51,732 nucleotides of DNA from an uncultured Pirellulaceae bacterium (GTDB lineage: Bacteria > Planctomycetota > Planctomycetia > Pirellulales > Pirellulaceae), in the NCBI GenBank assembly GCA_938036435.1, contig CALHPU010000080.1:1-51732 (forward strand). The letters run 5' to 3'. The notes beneath the pieces were generated by a model. The model had not been told where the DNA came from, did not search any database, and was given only the letters and a program-made list of their open reading frames with translations. Positions within the stretch are counted from its first letter, which is position 1. The number at the start of each line of letters is the position of its first letter. The position numbers were made by a program, and so were the translations under genes. Below are positions 1 through 8,227 of the stretch, piece after piece.

Positions 1-5
1 GGCGC

Positions 6-40
6 AAAAAAAATGGCACGCATTGCTGCGTGCCATTTTT
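6..40 (-). terminator. Rho-independent terminator of dnaK
   Basis: A 14-bp perfect stem (9-22 pairing with 27-40) with a 4-nt loop. Read on the minus strand it is followed by a run of eight T (13 down to 6). It lies about 30 nt past the dnaK stop codon, so dnaK probably ends its own transcript here. Confidence 0.9.
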
Positions 41-69
41 GGTTTTCAATTTTGGAGCCTATGACTCGC

Positions 70-2001
70 TTAGTCGTTCTTGACTTCGAACTCAGCGTCG
101 ATGGCGTCGTCGGCAGCGTCAGGAGTTGAATCGGCAGAAGCTTCTTCTGCGCCATCGCCTCCTTCACCTTCGCCTGCTGTTGACGCTTTGTACAGCACTT
201 CGCTGACCGCGTGTGAAGCCTGCTCAAGCTCCTTGACGGCAGACTTGATCGCGTCGACATCTTCGCCCTTGCTGGCCTCGCGCACTTTTTCTATTGCGGC
301 TTGCAAAGGTTCCTTGTCGCTGTCCTCAAGTTTGTCCTCGTTGTCCGAGATGGTTTTCTCCATCTGGTAACACATTGACTCACCTTCGTTGCGGGCGGTA
401 ACAAGCTCAAACTGACGCTTGTCTTCGTCCGCGTTGACCTCGGCGTCCTTCTTCATTTGTTCGATTTCATCGTCGGACAATCCAGAAGATTGCTTGATCT
501 CAACATTGGCTTCTTTACCAGTGCCCAGATCTTTGGCCGACACGTTCAGAATGCCGTTTTGATCGATGTCGAATTTCACTTCGATCTGAGGCGTTCCACG
601 TCGAGCCGCCGGAATTCCCGTAAGATCGAACTTGCCCAACAGTCGGTTGTTGACCGCCATCTTGCGTTCGCCTTGGAACACTTGGATGGTGACTGCAGTC
701 TGATTATCAGCCGCAGTACTAAAGACCTGTTTCTTCTCAGTCGGAATGGTCGTGTTACGCTCAACCAGTGCCGTCAACACGCCGCCTTCGGTTTCGATGC
801 CGAGCGTCAGCGGTGTTACGTCCAACAGCAGAACGTCTTTGCGATCGCCCGAAAGTACCGAGCCTTGAATCGCGGCACCAAGTGCAACGACTTCGTCAGG
901 GTTAACACCTTTGTGAGGGTCTTTGCCGAAAACGCTCTTGACCATCGCTTGTACTTTTGGCACGCGTGTCGATCCACCAACCAAAACGATTTCGTCAATG
1001 TCGCTGGGGGATAGCTTGGCGTCTTTCAGTGCCTTCTGCAAAGGAACTTTACAACGCTCGACTAATTCGTCGATCAGCTCTTCGAACTTGGCACGCGTCA
1101 CGGTCACCAACAAGTGCTTTGGCCCTGAGGCGTCGGCAGTGATGAACGGCAAATTGATATCCGTTTGCTGTCCGGCAGACAGTTCGATCTTGGCTTTTTC
1201 ACAAGCCTCTTGCAGACGCTGCAGCGCCATGGTGTCTTGACGCAAGTCGACGCTGTTGTCTTTTTGGAATTCGTCAGCAACGTAGTTGATCAGAACATCG
1301 TCAAAGTCGTCGCCACCAAGGTGCGTGTCGCCGCTGGTGCTGATCACCTCGAAGACCTTCATGCCGTCGTCGTCGTTCAGTTCCAACACTGAAACATCAA
1401 ACGTTCCACCACCAAGATCGAAGACAACGATCTTCTGTTCGTTTTGAGCCTTATCCAAACCGTAGGCCATCGCGGCAGCGGTAGGTTCGTTGATGATTCG
1501 AGCCACTTCTAGGCCGGCGATCTGGCCGGCGTCTTTGGTGGCCTGTCGTTGAGCGTCATTGAAGTACGCAGGGACCGTGATGACAGCCTTGTTGACCTTG
1601 TGACCGAGATACGATTCGGCAGCTTCTTTAAGCTTGCGAAGTGTTTTGGCCGAGATCTCTTGCGGCGTGTATTCTTTGCCGTCGATCTCAATGTTAACGT
1701 AGTCTTCCGACTTGCCGGTTACCTTGTAGGGAACCATTTTCTCTTCGGAGGCCACTTCGCTGTGACGGCGACCCATGAAACGCTTCACCGAATAGATCGT
1801 GCGATGCGGGTTGGTAACGCGCTGGTTACGTGCTGAGGCACCGACCAAGGTTTCGCCCTTGTCGTTGAACGCGATAACGCTGGGCGTGGTGCGGCCGCCC
1901 TCTTGGTTTGCGATAACTGTTGGCTCATTACCGTCCATGACAGCGACAACCGAGTTGGTCGTGCCGAGGTCGATGCCAATAATTTTTTCACCCTGAGCCA
2001 T
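70..2001 (-). CDS. dnaK: Hsp70 chaperone DnaK
   Basis: Cytoplasmic ATP-dependent chaperone that binds exposed hydrophobic peptides together with DnaJ and GrpE. At 643 aa it has the usual length. The ATPase domain (about 1-385) shows the phosphate-binding GIDLGTTNS near the N-terminus, [15 protein letters not shown] and [10 protein letters not shown]. The hydrophobic interdomain linker VLLLDVTPL follows at about residue 388, then the substrate-binding domain ([16 protein letters not shown]) and an acidic Ala/Glu/Asp-rich lid tail ending EFEVKND. The ATG at 2001 is preceded by AAGGAGAG, a good ribosome binding site. No dnaJ or grpE is adjacent: the neighbour upstream is an FHA gene 425 bp away, and a terminator follows, so it looks monocistronic. 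No CIRCE element (the HrcA operator) is visible; instead repeated AACCGTG motifs lie upstream. Identification is essentially certain. Confidence 0.98.
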   Translation of the reverse strand: MAQGEKIIGIDLGTTNSVVAVMDGNEPTVIANQEGGRTTPSVIAFNDKGETLVGASARNQRVTNPHRTIYSVKRFMGRRHSEVASEEKMVPYKVTGKSEDYVNIEIDGKEYTPQEISAKTLRKLKEAAESYLGHKVNKAVITVPAYFNDAQRQATKDAGQIAGLEVARIINEPTAAAMAYGLDKAQNEQKIVVFDLGGGTFDVSVLELNDDDGMKVFEVISTSGDTHLGGDDFDDVLINYVADEFQKDNSVDLRQDTMALQRLQEACEKAKIELSAGQQTDINLPFITADASGPKHLLVTVTRAKFEELIDELVERCKVPLQKALKDAKLSPSDIDEIVLVGGSTRVPKVQAMVKSVFGKDPHKGVNPDEVVALGAAIQGSVLSGDRKDVLLLDVTPLTLGIETEGGVLTALVERNTTIPTEKKQVFSTAADNQTAVTIQVFQGERKMAVNNRLLGKFDLTGIPAARRGTPQIEVKFDIDQNGILNVSAKDLGTGKEANVEIKQSSGLSDDEIEQMKKDAEVNADEDKRQFELVTARNEGESMCYQMEKTISDNEDKLEDSDKEPLQAAIEKVREASKGEDVDAIKSAVKELEQASHAVSEVLYKASTAGEGEGGDGAEEASADSTPDAADDAIDAEFEVKND

Positions 2002-2030
2002 GGTTGCTCTCCTTAAAGTAGGTAATTCGT

Positions 2031-2169
2031 CACGGGTTATAACCGTGCGTCGATGTTTTGCAGTGTTTTGATACGGCCGATCAAGCTGACGGATGGACAG
2101 CTAAAGTTCGGATCAAACCCATCGTTGCAAAAGCCGTGCCGAAACCGTGGAAGATTAAAAACCGTGGAA
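2031..2169 (-). promoter_or_regulatory. dnaK upstream region with AACCGTG/CACGGTT motifs
   Basis: Thirty bases before the dnaK start is CACGGGTTATAACCGTG (2031-2047). It is a perfect 16-nt palindrome apart from one extra G. Further upstream AAACCGTGGAA occurs twice, at 2142-2152 and 2159-2169, 17 nt apart. The shared half-site AACCGTG suggests binding of a dimeric regulator, possibly a stress regulator, but no -10/-35 boxes can be assigned with confidence. The rest of 2002-2426 holds no convincing gene. Confidence 0.35.
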
Positions 2170-2426
2170 ATACTCGGCTTTTCGCATTGAGAAGGGCAGC
2201 TGCTGACATTTTGGCACGCTTTGCCAAAAAGCGCCTTTGCTGTGATCCGCGAGAGTGATCGCTTAATGCCCTAATTTTGAAGAATGAGCAAAATTATAGC
2301 CTCTGGTTGCGATGCCTTGGGTTGTATTTGTATTGGCGGCTCATATCAGACTGAAGTGCGTCTGCGCCGCCGCTGCAAAGTAAGGCCTGATGGCTTCATG
2401 GCCTATGTTGGTCCAAAGTCACAGGA

Positions 2427-2840
2427 CTACCTTTTTTTCTTGTCCTTGTCCTTGTCCTTCTTCAGGCCGGCGCGACTTAGCAGCGACTCTTCGAAGAAAT
2501 CATCGACGACTTCGTCCTGCGGCGGAGTACCGAAAGCTCCGAGAGACTGCGGATCGTAGTCAATCGTATAGCTGTTTTTGGCGATATAGATCTCTGTGTT
2601 GGGATCCACGCGTTTGCGGACACCGACCAGAATTCTCTTTCCTTGGACTTTGACGCCATTTCTGGAACGCAAATCGCGCACAAACCAGTAGCCCTCGTCG
2701 ATCTCCAACAGGCAGTGATGTCCTGAGACATTGCCGAAATCCAGCACGATGTCACAGCCGTCGCGGCGGCCAATTCGGAGTCGTTTCTTCATTAGCGGAA
2801 TAGGATCGCCGCCACCGGTGGGGATAAGTTCGCCGTACAT
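2427..2840 (-). CDS. FHA-domain protein
   Basis: Small cytoplasmic protein of about 137 aa dominated by a forkhead-associated domain, which binds phosphothreonine peptides. The FHA core is visible: RIGRRDGCDIVL (the conserved GR), NVSGHHCLLEI (S-x-x-H) and LRSRNGVKVQGKRI (the conserved N-G-x-x-x-N/G loop). The C-terminus is a lysine/aspartate tail (KKDKDKDKKKR). The reading frame is open to 2918, but the ATG at 2840 gives MYGELIPTGGG directly before the FHA fold and follows an AAGAAGAAG tract, so I prefer it. The gene is divergent from the radical-SAM gene. The phosphorylated partner is unknown; no Ser/Thr kinase lies nearby. Confidence 0.8.
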   Translation of the reverse strand: MYGELIPTGGGDPIPLMKKRLRIGRRDGCDIVLDFGNVSGHHCLLEIDEGYWFVRDLRSRNGVKVQGKRILVGVRKRVDPNTEIYIAKNSYTIDYDPQSLGAFGTPPQDEVVDDFFEESLLSRAGLKKDKDKDKKKR

Positions 2841-2856
2841 GCGTTGGTGCTTCTTC

Positions 2857-2891
2857 TTTGGAGGTGTACAAAAGCGTATAAAACCTCCAAA
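2857..2891. promoter_or_regulatory. Inverted repeat in the divergent FHA/radical-SAM promoter region
   Basis: TTTGGAGGT at 2857-2865 is matched by its perfect reverse complement ACCTCCAAA at 2883-2891, with a 17-nt spacer. A further AACCTCC follows at 2896-2902. It sits between two divergent start codons, as an operator would, but could also form a 5'-UTR hairpin. No function can be assigned. Confidence 0.3.
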
Positions 2892-2935
2892 ATATAACCT
2901 CCACTGAGGAATATTCAAATTTCCCGAGACAAATT

Positions 2936-3943
2936 GTGACCTTCTTAGAATCCCAGAACGAACGGAATCCGCAAAACGCGCCCGTGCAGCATCACCAGCT
3001 TAACCGGCACGATTTAGATTGGAGGGCGGATGGCCATCGATATCTCAGTTACAGCTATTATCTCAAGAAGATTTACGGTTTTCGCGTCCAACGCGTTTCT
3101 CTTGATGCCGGTTTCACATGCCCCAATGTGGACGGTACTGTGGCCTTGGGCGGGTGCACGTTTTGCGACAACCGCAGTTTCAGCCCTTCTCGTCGAATGC
3201 CAATTCGGAACATTATTGGACAGTTGGAGGAAGGTATCGTCAAAGTCAAACGTCGGTACAAGTGCAAACACTTCATGGCCTACTTCCAACCTGCCACCAA
3301 CACGTACGCGCCGGTGGACGTTTTACGGCCACTGTTTGAATCGGCGATCGCTCATCCGGAAGTCGTGGCACTAGCAATCGGCACGCGCCAGGATTGTGTG
3401 CCCGACGACGTGCTAGATTTGCTCGAAGAGATCGGCCGCAAAGTGCCGCTGACGGTCGAGTATGGTTTGCAGACGATTCATGACAAAACGATGGAGTGGA
3501 TGAATCGAGGAGATTGCTACGAGTCATTCGTAGACGCGATGCAGCGCAGCGTGGGGCGCGGGTTCGAATTGTGTGCTCACATCATGCTAGGACTGCCAGG
3601 CGAAAGTCACGCCGACATGATGGCAACTGCGGAGGCGGTCGCCGGTTCTGGTTTGGATGCGGTGAAGATCCACAATTTGTACTGCGTTGAAAACACGCCG
3701 CTGGCCGAACAAGTGCGCAGTGGCGAGGTCAAATTGATGGAGTTGGATGAATACATTTCAACGCTGGTTGATTTTCTTGAGCGCATTCCCGGTTCGATGA
3801 TTGTGGAGCGGATCAGCGGCGAGGCGCCCGGCGATTACTTTGTCGGCCCCCAGTGGTGCCTCGACAAACCTGCGGTGCTCCGCGCGATCCAAGAAGAGTT
3901 CCAGCGGCGAGATTCGTGGCAGGGAAAGAATTGCTCAGCGTAG
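2936..3943 (+). CDS. TIGR01212-family radical SAM protein (YhcC-like)
   Basis: Predicted radical S-adenosylmethionine enzyme of about 335 aa, close to the usual length for E. coli YhcC relatives. The conserved entry RYLSYSYYLKKIYG is followed by the cluster-binding segment CPNVDGTVALGGCTFC, a C-x12-C-x2-C arrangement typical of this family. Later family segments include FMAYFQPATNTYAP, EYGLQTIHDKT and HIMLGLPGES. The reaction is not established, although relatives have been linked to RNA or small-molecule modification. The open frame starts with GTG at 2936; no ATG lies in frame before the conserved region, so a non-ATG start is likely and its exact place is uncertain. The next gene follows 28 nt downstream in the same direction. 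Confidence 0.88.
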   Translation: MTFLESQNERNPQNAPVQHHQLNRHDLDWRADGHRYLSYSYYLKKIYGFRVQRVSLDAGFTCPNVDGTVALGGCTFCDNRSFSPSRRMPIRNIIGQLEEGIVKVKRRYKCKHFMAYFQPATNTYAPVDVLRPLFESAIAHPEVVALAIGTRQDCVPDDVLDLLEEIGRKVPLTVEYGLQTIHDKTMEWMNRGDCYESFVDAMQRSVGRGFELCAHIMLGLPGESHADMMATAEAVAGSGLDAVKIHNLYCVENTPLAEQVRSGEVKLMELDEYISTLVDFLERIPGSMIVERISGEAPGDYFVGPQWCLDKPAVLRAIQEEFQRRDSWQGKNCSA

Positions 3944-3971
3944 CTGAATACTGAAAAACGAAAGTCGAAAA

Positions 3972-4388
3972 ATGGTATCGATGTCTCAACCTGAAATGAA
4001 CAACACGCGTCTGGACCAGATCATTCAATCGATCGGCGATGATGTGCAAGGTGAGTTGGGTTATTGGCAGTTTTTATTTGGTGACATTCGGCTGATGTGT
4101 GTAACTGACGAGAACCATGATCGCATGCGGGTGATGGCACCGATTGCTTCGATCGAAGAGGTGCCCGAATCGACGCTGTTGAAGTGTATGAGTGCCAATT
4201 TCGACCGCGCTCTAGATGCGCGGTACTGCGTTAGCAACGAAATGATTTGGGGAGCATTTATTCATCCATTAGGAAGTTTGAGCACTGGTCTGTTTCACAG
4301 CGCCTGTCACCAAGTCGCCGAGGTCGCGCGCACCTTTGGCACCACTTTCAGCAGCGGCGGATTAAGCTTCAATTCAGATATCGTGTAA
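3972..4388 (+). CDS. YbjN / type III secretion chaperone-like small protein
   Basis: A 138-aa (or 135-aa, from the second ATG at 3981) soluble protein with no signal peptide or membrane segment. The sequence IRLMCVTDENHDRMRVMAPI followed by a helix and a second sheet region resembles the alpha/beta fold of YbjN and CesT/Tir-type chaperones, which are small dimeric proteins of varied function. This is a fold-level guess from sequence pattern, not a motif match. It is probably co-transcribed with the radical-SAM gene (28-nt gap), and no secretion genes are nearby. Both possible starts lack a strong ribosome binding site. Confidence 0.6.
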   Translation: MVSMSQPEMNNTRLDQIIQSIGDDVQGELGYWQFLFGDIRLMCVTDENHDRMRVMAPIASIEEVPESTLLKCMSANFDRALDARYCVSNEMIWGAFIHPLGSLSTGLFHSACHQVAEVARTFGTTFSSGGLSFNSDIV

Positions 4389-4853
4389 GTTTGCCGTGGT
4401 GTTACGTCGCACCATCGGTCGCATTAAACAGCGGCTTGCTGGATCTTCGGTGCAAGTAAAGATATTGACTCGTGATGCGACCGCCCATAGCTGCTAAAGA
4501 CGGAGGCCTAAAAGCATGCAAATCAACCATTTCGAAAAACGTTTTACGTTTGCAAAATGGATTGCAGTTTTTGGACCTGCTTGTGAGGACTAGAGCTTCA
4601 TCCCGATTTGGAATTAGGATTTAGATGAAAGCGAAAGAACGCGAGCCCTCCGATCCCCCGTTCATCAATTTGTATTTGTAGCGGACGGCTCTCGGCGTCA
4701 TGCTTTAAGAGCGAACCGGCAACCCGAAAATTGAATCTGGATGAAGCACTAGGCACGCTTACTCAATCGTGCTGAAGCAGCACTCCGCCAACTGGTACAT
4801 GCGGTACGCTTCCGAGAGCGTTAAGCTTTTGATTTGAGTGTGCATTCCGGAAC
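4389..4853. other. Intergenic region between two convergent units
   Basis: About 465 bp between the convergent chaperone-like gene and the FG-GAP protein gene. I see no convincing gene, strong terminator hairpin or repeat here. The short open frame at 4247-4459 is an out-of-frame shadow of the preceding gene. Confidence 0.5.
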
Positions 4854-6002
4854 TCAATCTGGCATCAAGCGACGAAGGTCTGATGCCGAGGGAAGTCCCG
4901 GCATGATTTTCAACACATTGCCCTCAGCATCGGTAATGACGGTCGATGGCAATACCTCTTTTTTCGTTTGTGATAACGCAAGCTTGAAGAACTTGAAACG
5001 TTGATCCCATGGCCACGATCCAGTCAGTTCGTATGGTGGGTCATGTTGGGCAACATACTGGTCGATCTCTTTCGCGTCGTCGCTCTCGCTAACCGGAACT
5101 CCGGTCATTTTTAGCTCGGAAGGATCAAACATCGATCGCAGCTGCTTAAGTTCGGGCAGGTGTTTTTTGCATGATGGGCACCATGTCGCCATCGATACGT
5201 ACATGTTTAGTTTCGCTGTGTTTAGTCTCGCCGATTCTTTTTCGCTGTCGTTGGTGTGAGTGAACTGCAGCCCTTGAAAACGACGATTTTGCAAAGGGCT
5301 TTCACCCTTCGCTTGAGTTTTATTCTTTACGTACCTGCTTCGAGAAACACCTGTTCCGTCTTCAGTTTCCGATTCGTCTTCGTGAAAGGTAACCAGTTCG
5401 CCAGACTGAATGTCCTCAACTTGCTGAATCTTTCCTTGGGGCCAGACGACCGTGATCGATTGTGCTTGGGAGGCGGCTCCCAGTCCAAAAATCTTCGTGC
5501 TTGAGTTTTGTGCGGCCAGCCCTTCACCGCAAGCAAACTCGCTGGCGGAAACATTGCCTTGACGCTCAATTCTAATTTTTGCGCCGACGCCGTCACGATT
5601 GCTGAACGACTCCGACGAGCGAGCGTTTTTGTTGCCTCCCAAAATACGCACAGCAACAAAATTGCCAATTTCTCCGTCGCTTGAGCGGCTCAGTTGGTTT
5701 TTAAACAGCTGCACGTCTTGTCCATTTGAATTGGTCAAAACCATGTCCTGCCATCCGTCCCGATCATAATCAAGAATAGCGAATGAGCGACCGTCTAGCA
5801 CTGAGTCGGCCCCCGAGACGTTCGAGATATCCTTAAAGGACTTGCCCTCCAAGTTGATGAAGAGGTGGTTTCTTTCTTTTCCACTTAACGACATTGGCAC
5901 ACGTTGATGATCTGGGAGACGATACCGCGCGACATTCGTACTTTTTTTGCCGCTTACGGGATCGACCATCCAAGAATCTGAATCGCGGAAGTTCTGGCCC
6001 AA
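4854..6002 (-). CDS. Distal half: seventh FG-GAP repeat, ASPIC/UnbV segment and thioredoxin-like domain
   Basis: About 382 aa in the same frame as the gene before it. It starts with the last propeller repeat (DYDRDGWQD), then an ASPIC/UnbV segment (GVGAKIRIERQG, GEGLAAQNS, FGLGAASQAQSITVVWPQG), a charged linker, and a TlpA/thioredoxin-like domain with MATWCPSCKKHLPEL; the CPSC pair is the expected redox site. The first possible start in the open frame is TTG at 6002 with no ribosome binding site, and there is no signal peptide, although the thioredoxin and propeller parts are expected outside the cytoplasm. It is therefore unlikely to be an independent gene and is better read as the C-terminal part of the 4854-7976 product. 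Confidence 0.6.
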   Translation of the reverse strand: MGQNFRDSDSWMVDPVSGKKSTNVARYRLPDHQRVPMSLSGKERNHLFINLEGKSFKDISNVSGADSVLDGRSFAILDYDRDGWQDMVLTNSNGQDVQLFKNQLSRSSDGEIGNFVAVRILGGNKNARSSESFSNRDGVGAKIRIERQGNVSASEFACGEGLAAQNSSTKIFGLGAASQAQSITVVWPQGKIQQVEDIQSGELVTFHEDESETEDGTGVSRSRYVKNKTQAKGESPLQNRRFQGLQFTHTNDSEKESARLNTAKLNMYVSMATWCPSCKKHLPELKQLRSMFDPSELKMTGVPVSESDDAKEIDQYVAQHDPPYELTGSWPWDQRFKFFKLALSQTKKEVLPSTVITDAEGNVLKIMPGLPSASDLRRLMPD

Positions 6003-7976
6003 CTTGGTATCAGAGCGTACGACCGTACGCCAAAAATTACTTCACAAGTCAATATCAAGCGCGATGTCTGATGGAGCGGTGTAGTAGCCATTGGGTGAAT
6101 AAATATCGGTGAACCCATCGTTATTAAAATCGACAAACTGTGCTCCCCAAGCCCATCCCGCCTTAGCCACATTGATCGTGTCAGGGCTGGTCCCGGAAAC
6201 CAATTCGAATTTCTCTCCGTCACCACGATAGAGATAGCTTCCCGTGGCCAGCTTTTTGAAACGCGGGTCAATTTCCGAAACGTCTGCTGTGATCCGCTGC
6301 CCCGCTTTACTGAACATGTTTGAAACGTATAGATCGATCAGTCCGTCATTGTTGTAATCGCTCCACGACACTCCCATTCCGAACCCGATGGCGATCCCGG
6401 AGTCTTCTGTAATATCTGTGAAGCCATTTGGGAAATCGTTGCGCAGGAAATTGTCCGGCCCGTAATCGTTGGCAATATAAAGATCTGGATCGCCATCATT
6501 GTCGAAGTCATTCCACGTCGCCTGAAATGACTGTCGCCACAATTGAATCTGCTCGTTTTCGTCGGCCACTTCGAAGGCTCCGTCACCAGCGTTGACCAAA
6601 AGCAAATTTGGAGGGCCCGGACGGCGAAGATAGACATGCGTCTCTGTAAGTTCCTTTTTAAATTCAGCTTGCTCAGCTTCACTCAAATACTGTTTCGCCC
6701 ACTCCGGCGATTTATCGGCTGTGAAAAGATGGATGTTCTCCAGTGGTCCATACGTGGAAAGGTGGACATCCAGCAAGCCATCACCGTTGTAGTCAGCCGC
6801 AGAAATCGAAGAAATCATAAACGGCAGGTCAGCCCCGATAAGCTCTTCGGTTCGGTCTTCGAAGGTGCCGGAATTGTTGACAAGGTACTGGCCGCGAAGT
6901 CTTGGACGCCCGACAAAAAGGTCTGGGTCGCCGTCGTTATCAAAGTCACCAAAGATTGCCGCTGAACAATTTGCGGTTTGATCAAGTCCATACCGGCTTG
7001 CGCACTCTTCGAACGTCCCGTCGTGATTGTTTCGAAACAGCAAATTTCGAGTATGCCGCATGGTGACAAACATGTCATCAAAGCCATCCGCGTCGATGTC
7101 CACAACCGCAACCGACGGATGCTCTAGGGTTGTTTCGGAAAAGAAAAACGGATACCTGTCACCCTCGAGTCGTTCCGGTTGCTGGCCGTTGTAAAGCCCC
7201 GAAGTTTTTTGCTCATGCAACCCTGAGGTTGCAAGCCTCCACGCTGATTTGTCTTTCAGCACGTCGTCGAGGACTTCGGAAAAAATTGGTTCTTCAACCA
7301 ACTTTGTTTTCAGCGATTTTGTTTTCCACTTGCTGATCGCCCACTGGTCGCTGTTCGGATCCCGCGACCAAACCGCTTCAACTTTCGCGGTCCAGCCCAA
7401 GACTTGTCCTGTCGCCAAAACAGCACTGCCCGAAGAACCCAAAAGAGATTGGTACTTCGTTTGCTCGGGGTTAGCAAATGAGCCGCGTACGAAATAGAAC
7501 TTCCCATGGTTCAGATACTTGATCTCAGAGAAAAGCTGTTCCCAAAGAATCAATTCTTGAGACGAACTTGATTCACTCGCTTCGTTGATGTCCCAGTTCA
7601 AAAAAGAGATTCCCGAGTAAATTTTGCTTTTTGATTGCGGCGGTGAGATGCGATTGGAAACCTCAATGCGATTCGAAAACAGGTCTCTCGAAACGTCATC
7701 CGGCAACCGAAGATTCGCGAGACTTTTATTAAGCTTTTTCAGCTTGGGCGTGAGCGATAGAATCAGTTCTTCGGAACTGACGATCGACGAAATCGACTGC
7801 TCCTCTTCTGAAGCCGCAACAGTCTGTTCCGTTTCGGCGGCATTGTTCTGCTCAGCGTCTGGGCCTGAGCACCCTGAAACGAGGACGATGCTCCACAGCA
7901 GAATTCCCAGAGCTTTAATTTCAAACGATTGGATCGGCATTGATGAAGTTCCCGACTTGATCCATTGATTTGTCAT
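4854..7976 (-). CDS. Candidate selenoprotein: FG-GAP/ASPIC-UnbV lipoprotein with C-terminal thioredoxin domain (in-frame UGA)
   Basis: Read through one UGA (6042-6044), this is a single frame of 1040 codons. It encodes a lipoprotein signal (LVSGC), six FG-GAP repeats, UGA, a seventh repeat, an ASPIC/UnbV segment and a TlpA-like domain with WCPSC. Four observations favour readthrough. Both sides are in exactly the same frame. The repeats continue across the UGA and total seven, as a seven-bladed propeller needs. The 13 codons after UGA (SNFWRTVVRSDTK) look like conserved coding sequence. A SECIS-like hairpin sits at the canonical distance. I infer selenocysteine at about residue 645. The alternative is a nonsense mutation or sequencing error in an otherwise intact gene. 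The ATG at 7976 is used here; ATG 7940 would give a shorter, more typical 24-residue lipoprotein signal. Confidence 0.7.
6015..6044 (-). promoter_or_regulatory. Candidate bacterial SECIS element with its UGA
   Basis: On the minus strand UGA (6044-6042) is followed by an 11-nt spacer (6041-6031), a stem strand GCGTAC (6030-6025), the loop GGTC (6024-6021) and the pairing strand GTACGC (6020-6015). Stem pairing is perfect over 6 bp. In E. coli fdhF the SelB-binding upper stem-loop also begins 11 nt after UGA and carries GGUC in the loop, whose G and U are needed for SelB binding. The fdhF stem has a bulged U that is absent here. Spacing, stem length and loop sequence all agree. SelB dependence is inferred, since no sel genes lie in this window. 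Confidence 0.7.
6042..7976 (-). CDS. Proximal half: lipoprotein with six FG-GAP repeats, ending at UGA
   Basis: This is what a standard gene caller would report: about 644 aa. After the signal (ALGILLWSIVLVSGC, lipid-anchored cysteine) comes a roughly 200-residue region of unknown fold. Calcium-type FG-GAP/VCBS repeats of the form D-x-D/N-x-D-G-x-x-D follow: DIDADGFDD, DFDNDGDPD, DYNGDGLLD, DFDNDGDPD, DYNNDGLID and DFNNDGFTD. Such repeats form beta-propeller blades in exported proteins. The frame then stops at UGA after IALDIDL, before a propeller of the usual size would close. It would act in the periplasm or on the outer membrane; the ligand is unknown. As a standalone protein it looks truncated. 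Confidence 0.6.
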   Translation of the reverse strand: MTNQWIKSGTSSMPIQSFEIKALGILLWSIVLVSGCSGPDAEQNNAAETEQTVAASEEEQSISSIVSSEELILSLTPKLKKLNKSLANLRLPDDVSRDLFSNRIEVSNRISPPQSKSKIYSGISFLNWDINEASESSSSQELILWEQLFSEIKYLNHGKFYFVRGSFANPEQTKYQSLLGSSGSAVLATGQVLGWTAKVEAVWSRDPNSDQWAISKWKTKSLKTKLVEEPIFSEVLDDVLKDKSAWRLATSGLHEQKTSGLYNGQQPERLEGDRYPFFFSETTLEHPSVAVVDIDADGFDDMFVTMRHTRNLLFRNNHDGTFEECASRYGLDQTANCSAAIFGDFDNDGDPDLFVGRPRLRGQYLVNNSGTFEDRTEELIGADLPFMISSISAADYNGDGLLDVHLSTYGPLENIHLFTADKSPEWAKQYLSEAEQAEFKKELTETHVYLRRPGPPNLLLVNAGDGAFEVADENEQIQLWRQSFQATWNDFDNDGDPDLYIANDYGPDNFLRNDFPNGFTDITEDSGIAIGFGMGVSWSDYNNDGLIDLYVSNMFSKAGQRITADVSEIDPRFKKLATGSYLYRGDGEKFELVSGTSPDTINVAKAGWAWGAQFVDFNNDGFTDIYSPNGYYTAPSDIALDIDL

Positions 7977-8007
7977 CAACCAAATGTTTCCGACACAAAC
8001 AAAAAAA

Positions 8008-8165
8008 GGCTCTTCCTGGATTTTAATGGCTGCCTTGGAAATCGTAGTGGGATTCGCCAGAATTCCAACCGGTTCTTCTTAAAGGAATTCTGGCGAATCC
8101 CACTACCTCCATTTGAAATGGCTAATTCAACAAGAACTTCGTGCCACTAAGTTCTGGGAAGAACC
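8008..8165 (+). mobile_element. MITE-like 158-bp element, copy A
   Basis: Non-coding element between two genes. It starts GGCTCTTCC and ends GGAAGAACC, so its ends are imperfect inverted repeats (about 17 of 23 positions match). Inside, 8044-8066 and 8084-8106 form a perfect 23-bp palindrome around a 17-nt loop. An inverted copy with about 4 differences in 158 positions lies at 39398-39555. The flanks here are A-rich (CAAAAAAA and AATAAAAA), a poor match for a target duplication. It probably depends on a transposase encoded elsewhere. Confidence 0.8.
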
Positions 8166-8167
8166 AA

Positions 8168-8203
8168 TAAAAAAACAGCCGTCTACCCAACGGGCAACGG
8201 CTG
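8168..8203 (-). terminator. Rho-independent terminator after the outer-membrane barrel gene
   Basis: CAGCCGT (8176-8182) pairs with ACGGCTG (8197-8203), and an inner CCC/GGG pairing shortens the loop. On the minus strand the stem is followed by a T-rich run (8175 down to 8169). It lies 25 nt beyond the stop of the 8228-9106 gene and abuts repeat copy A. Confidence 0.8.
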
Positions 8204-8227
8204 TGTGTTTTCGATTTGTGTTTCTAA

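Noticed and set aside
457..1014. 185-codon plus-strand frame inside dnaK
   Set aside because: Antisense shadow of a certain gene; codon structure is explained by dnaK.
2058..2258. 66-codon plus-strand frame upstream of dnaK
   Set aside because: No ribosome binding site, basic random-like composition, and it covers the AACCGTG motif region that looks regulatory.
6000..6002. Independent start for the distal propeller/thioredoxin gene
   Set aside because: TTG without a ribosome binding site and without an export signal; readthrough of the UGA explains the frame better.
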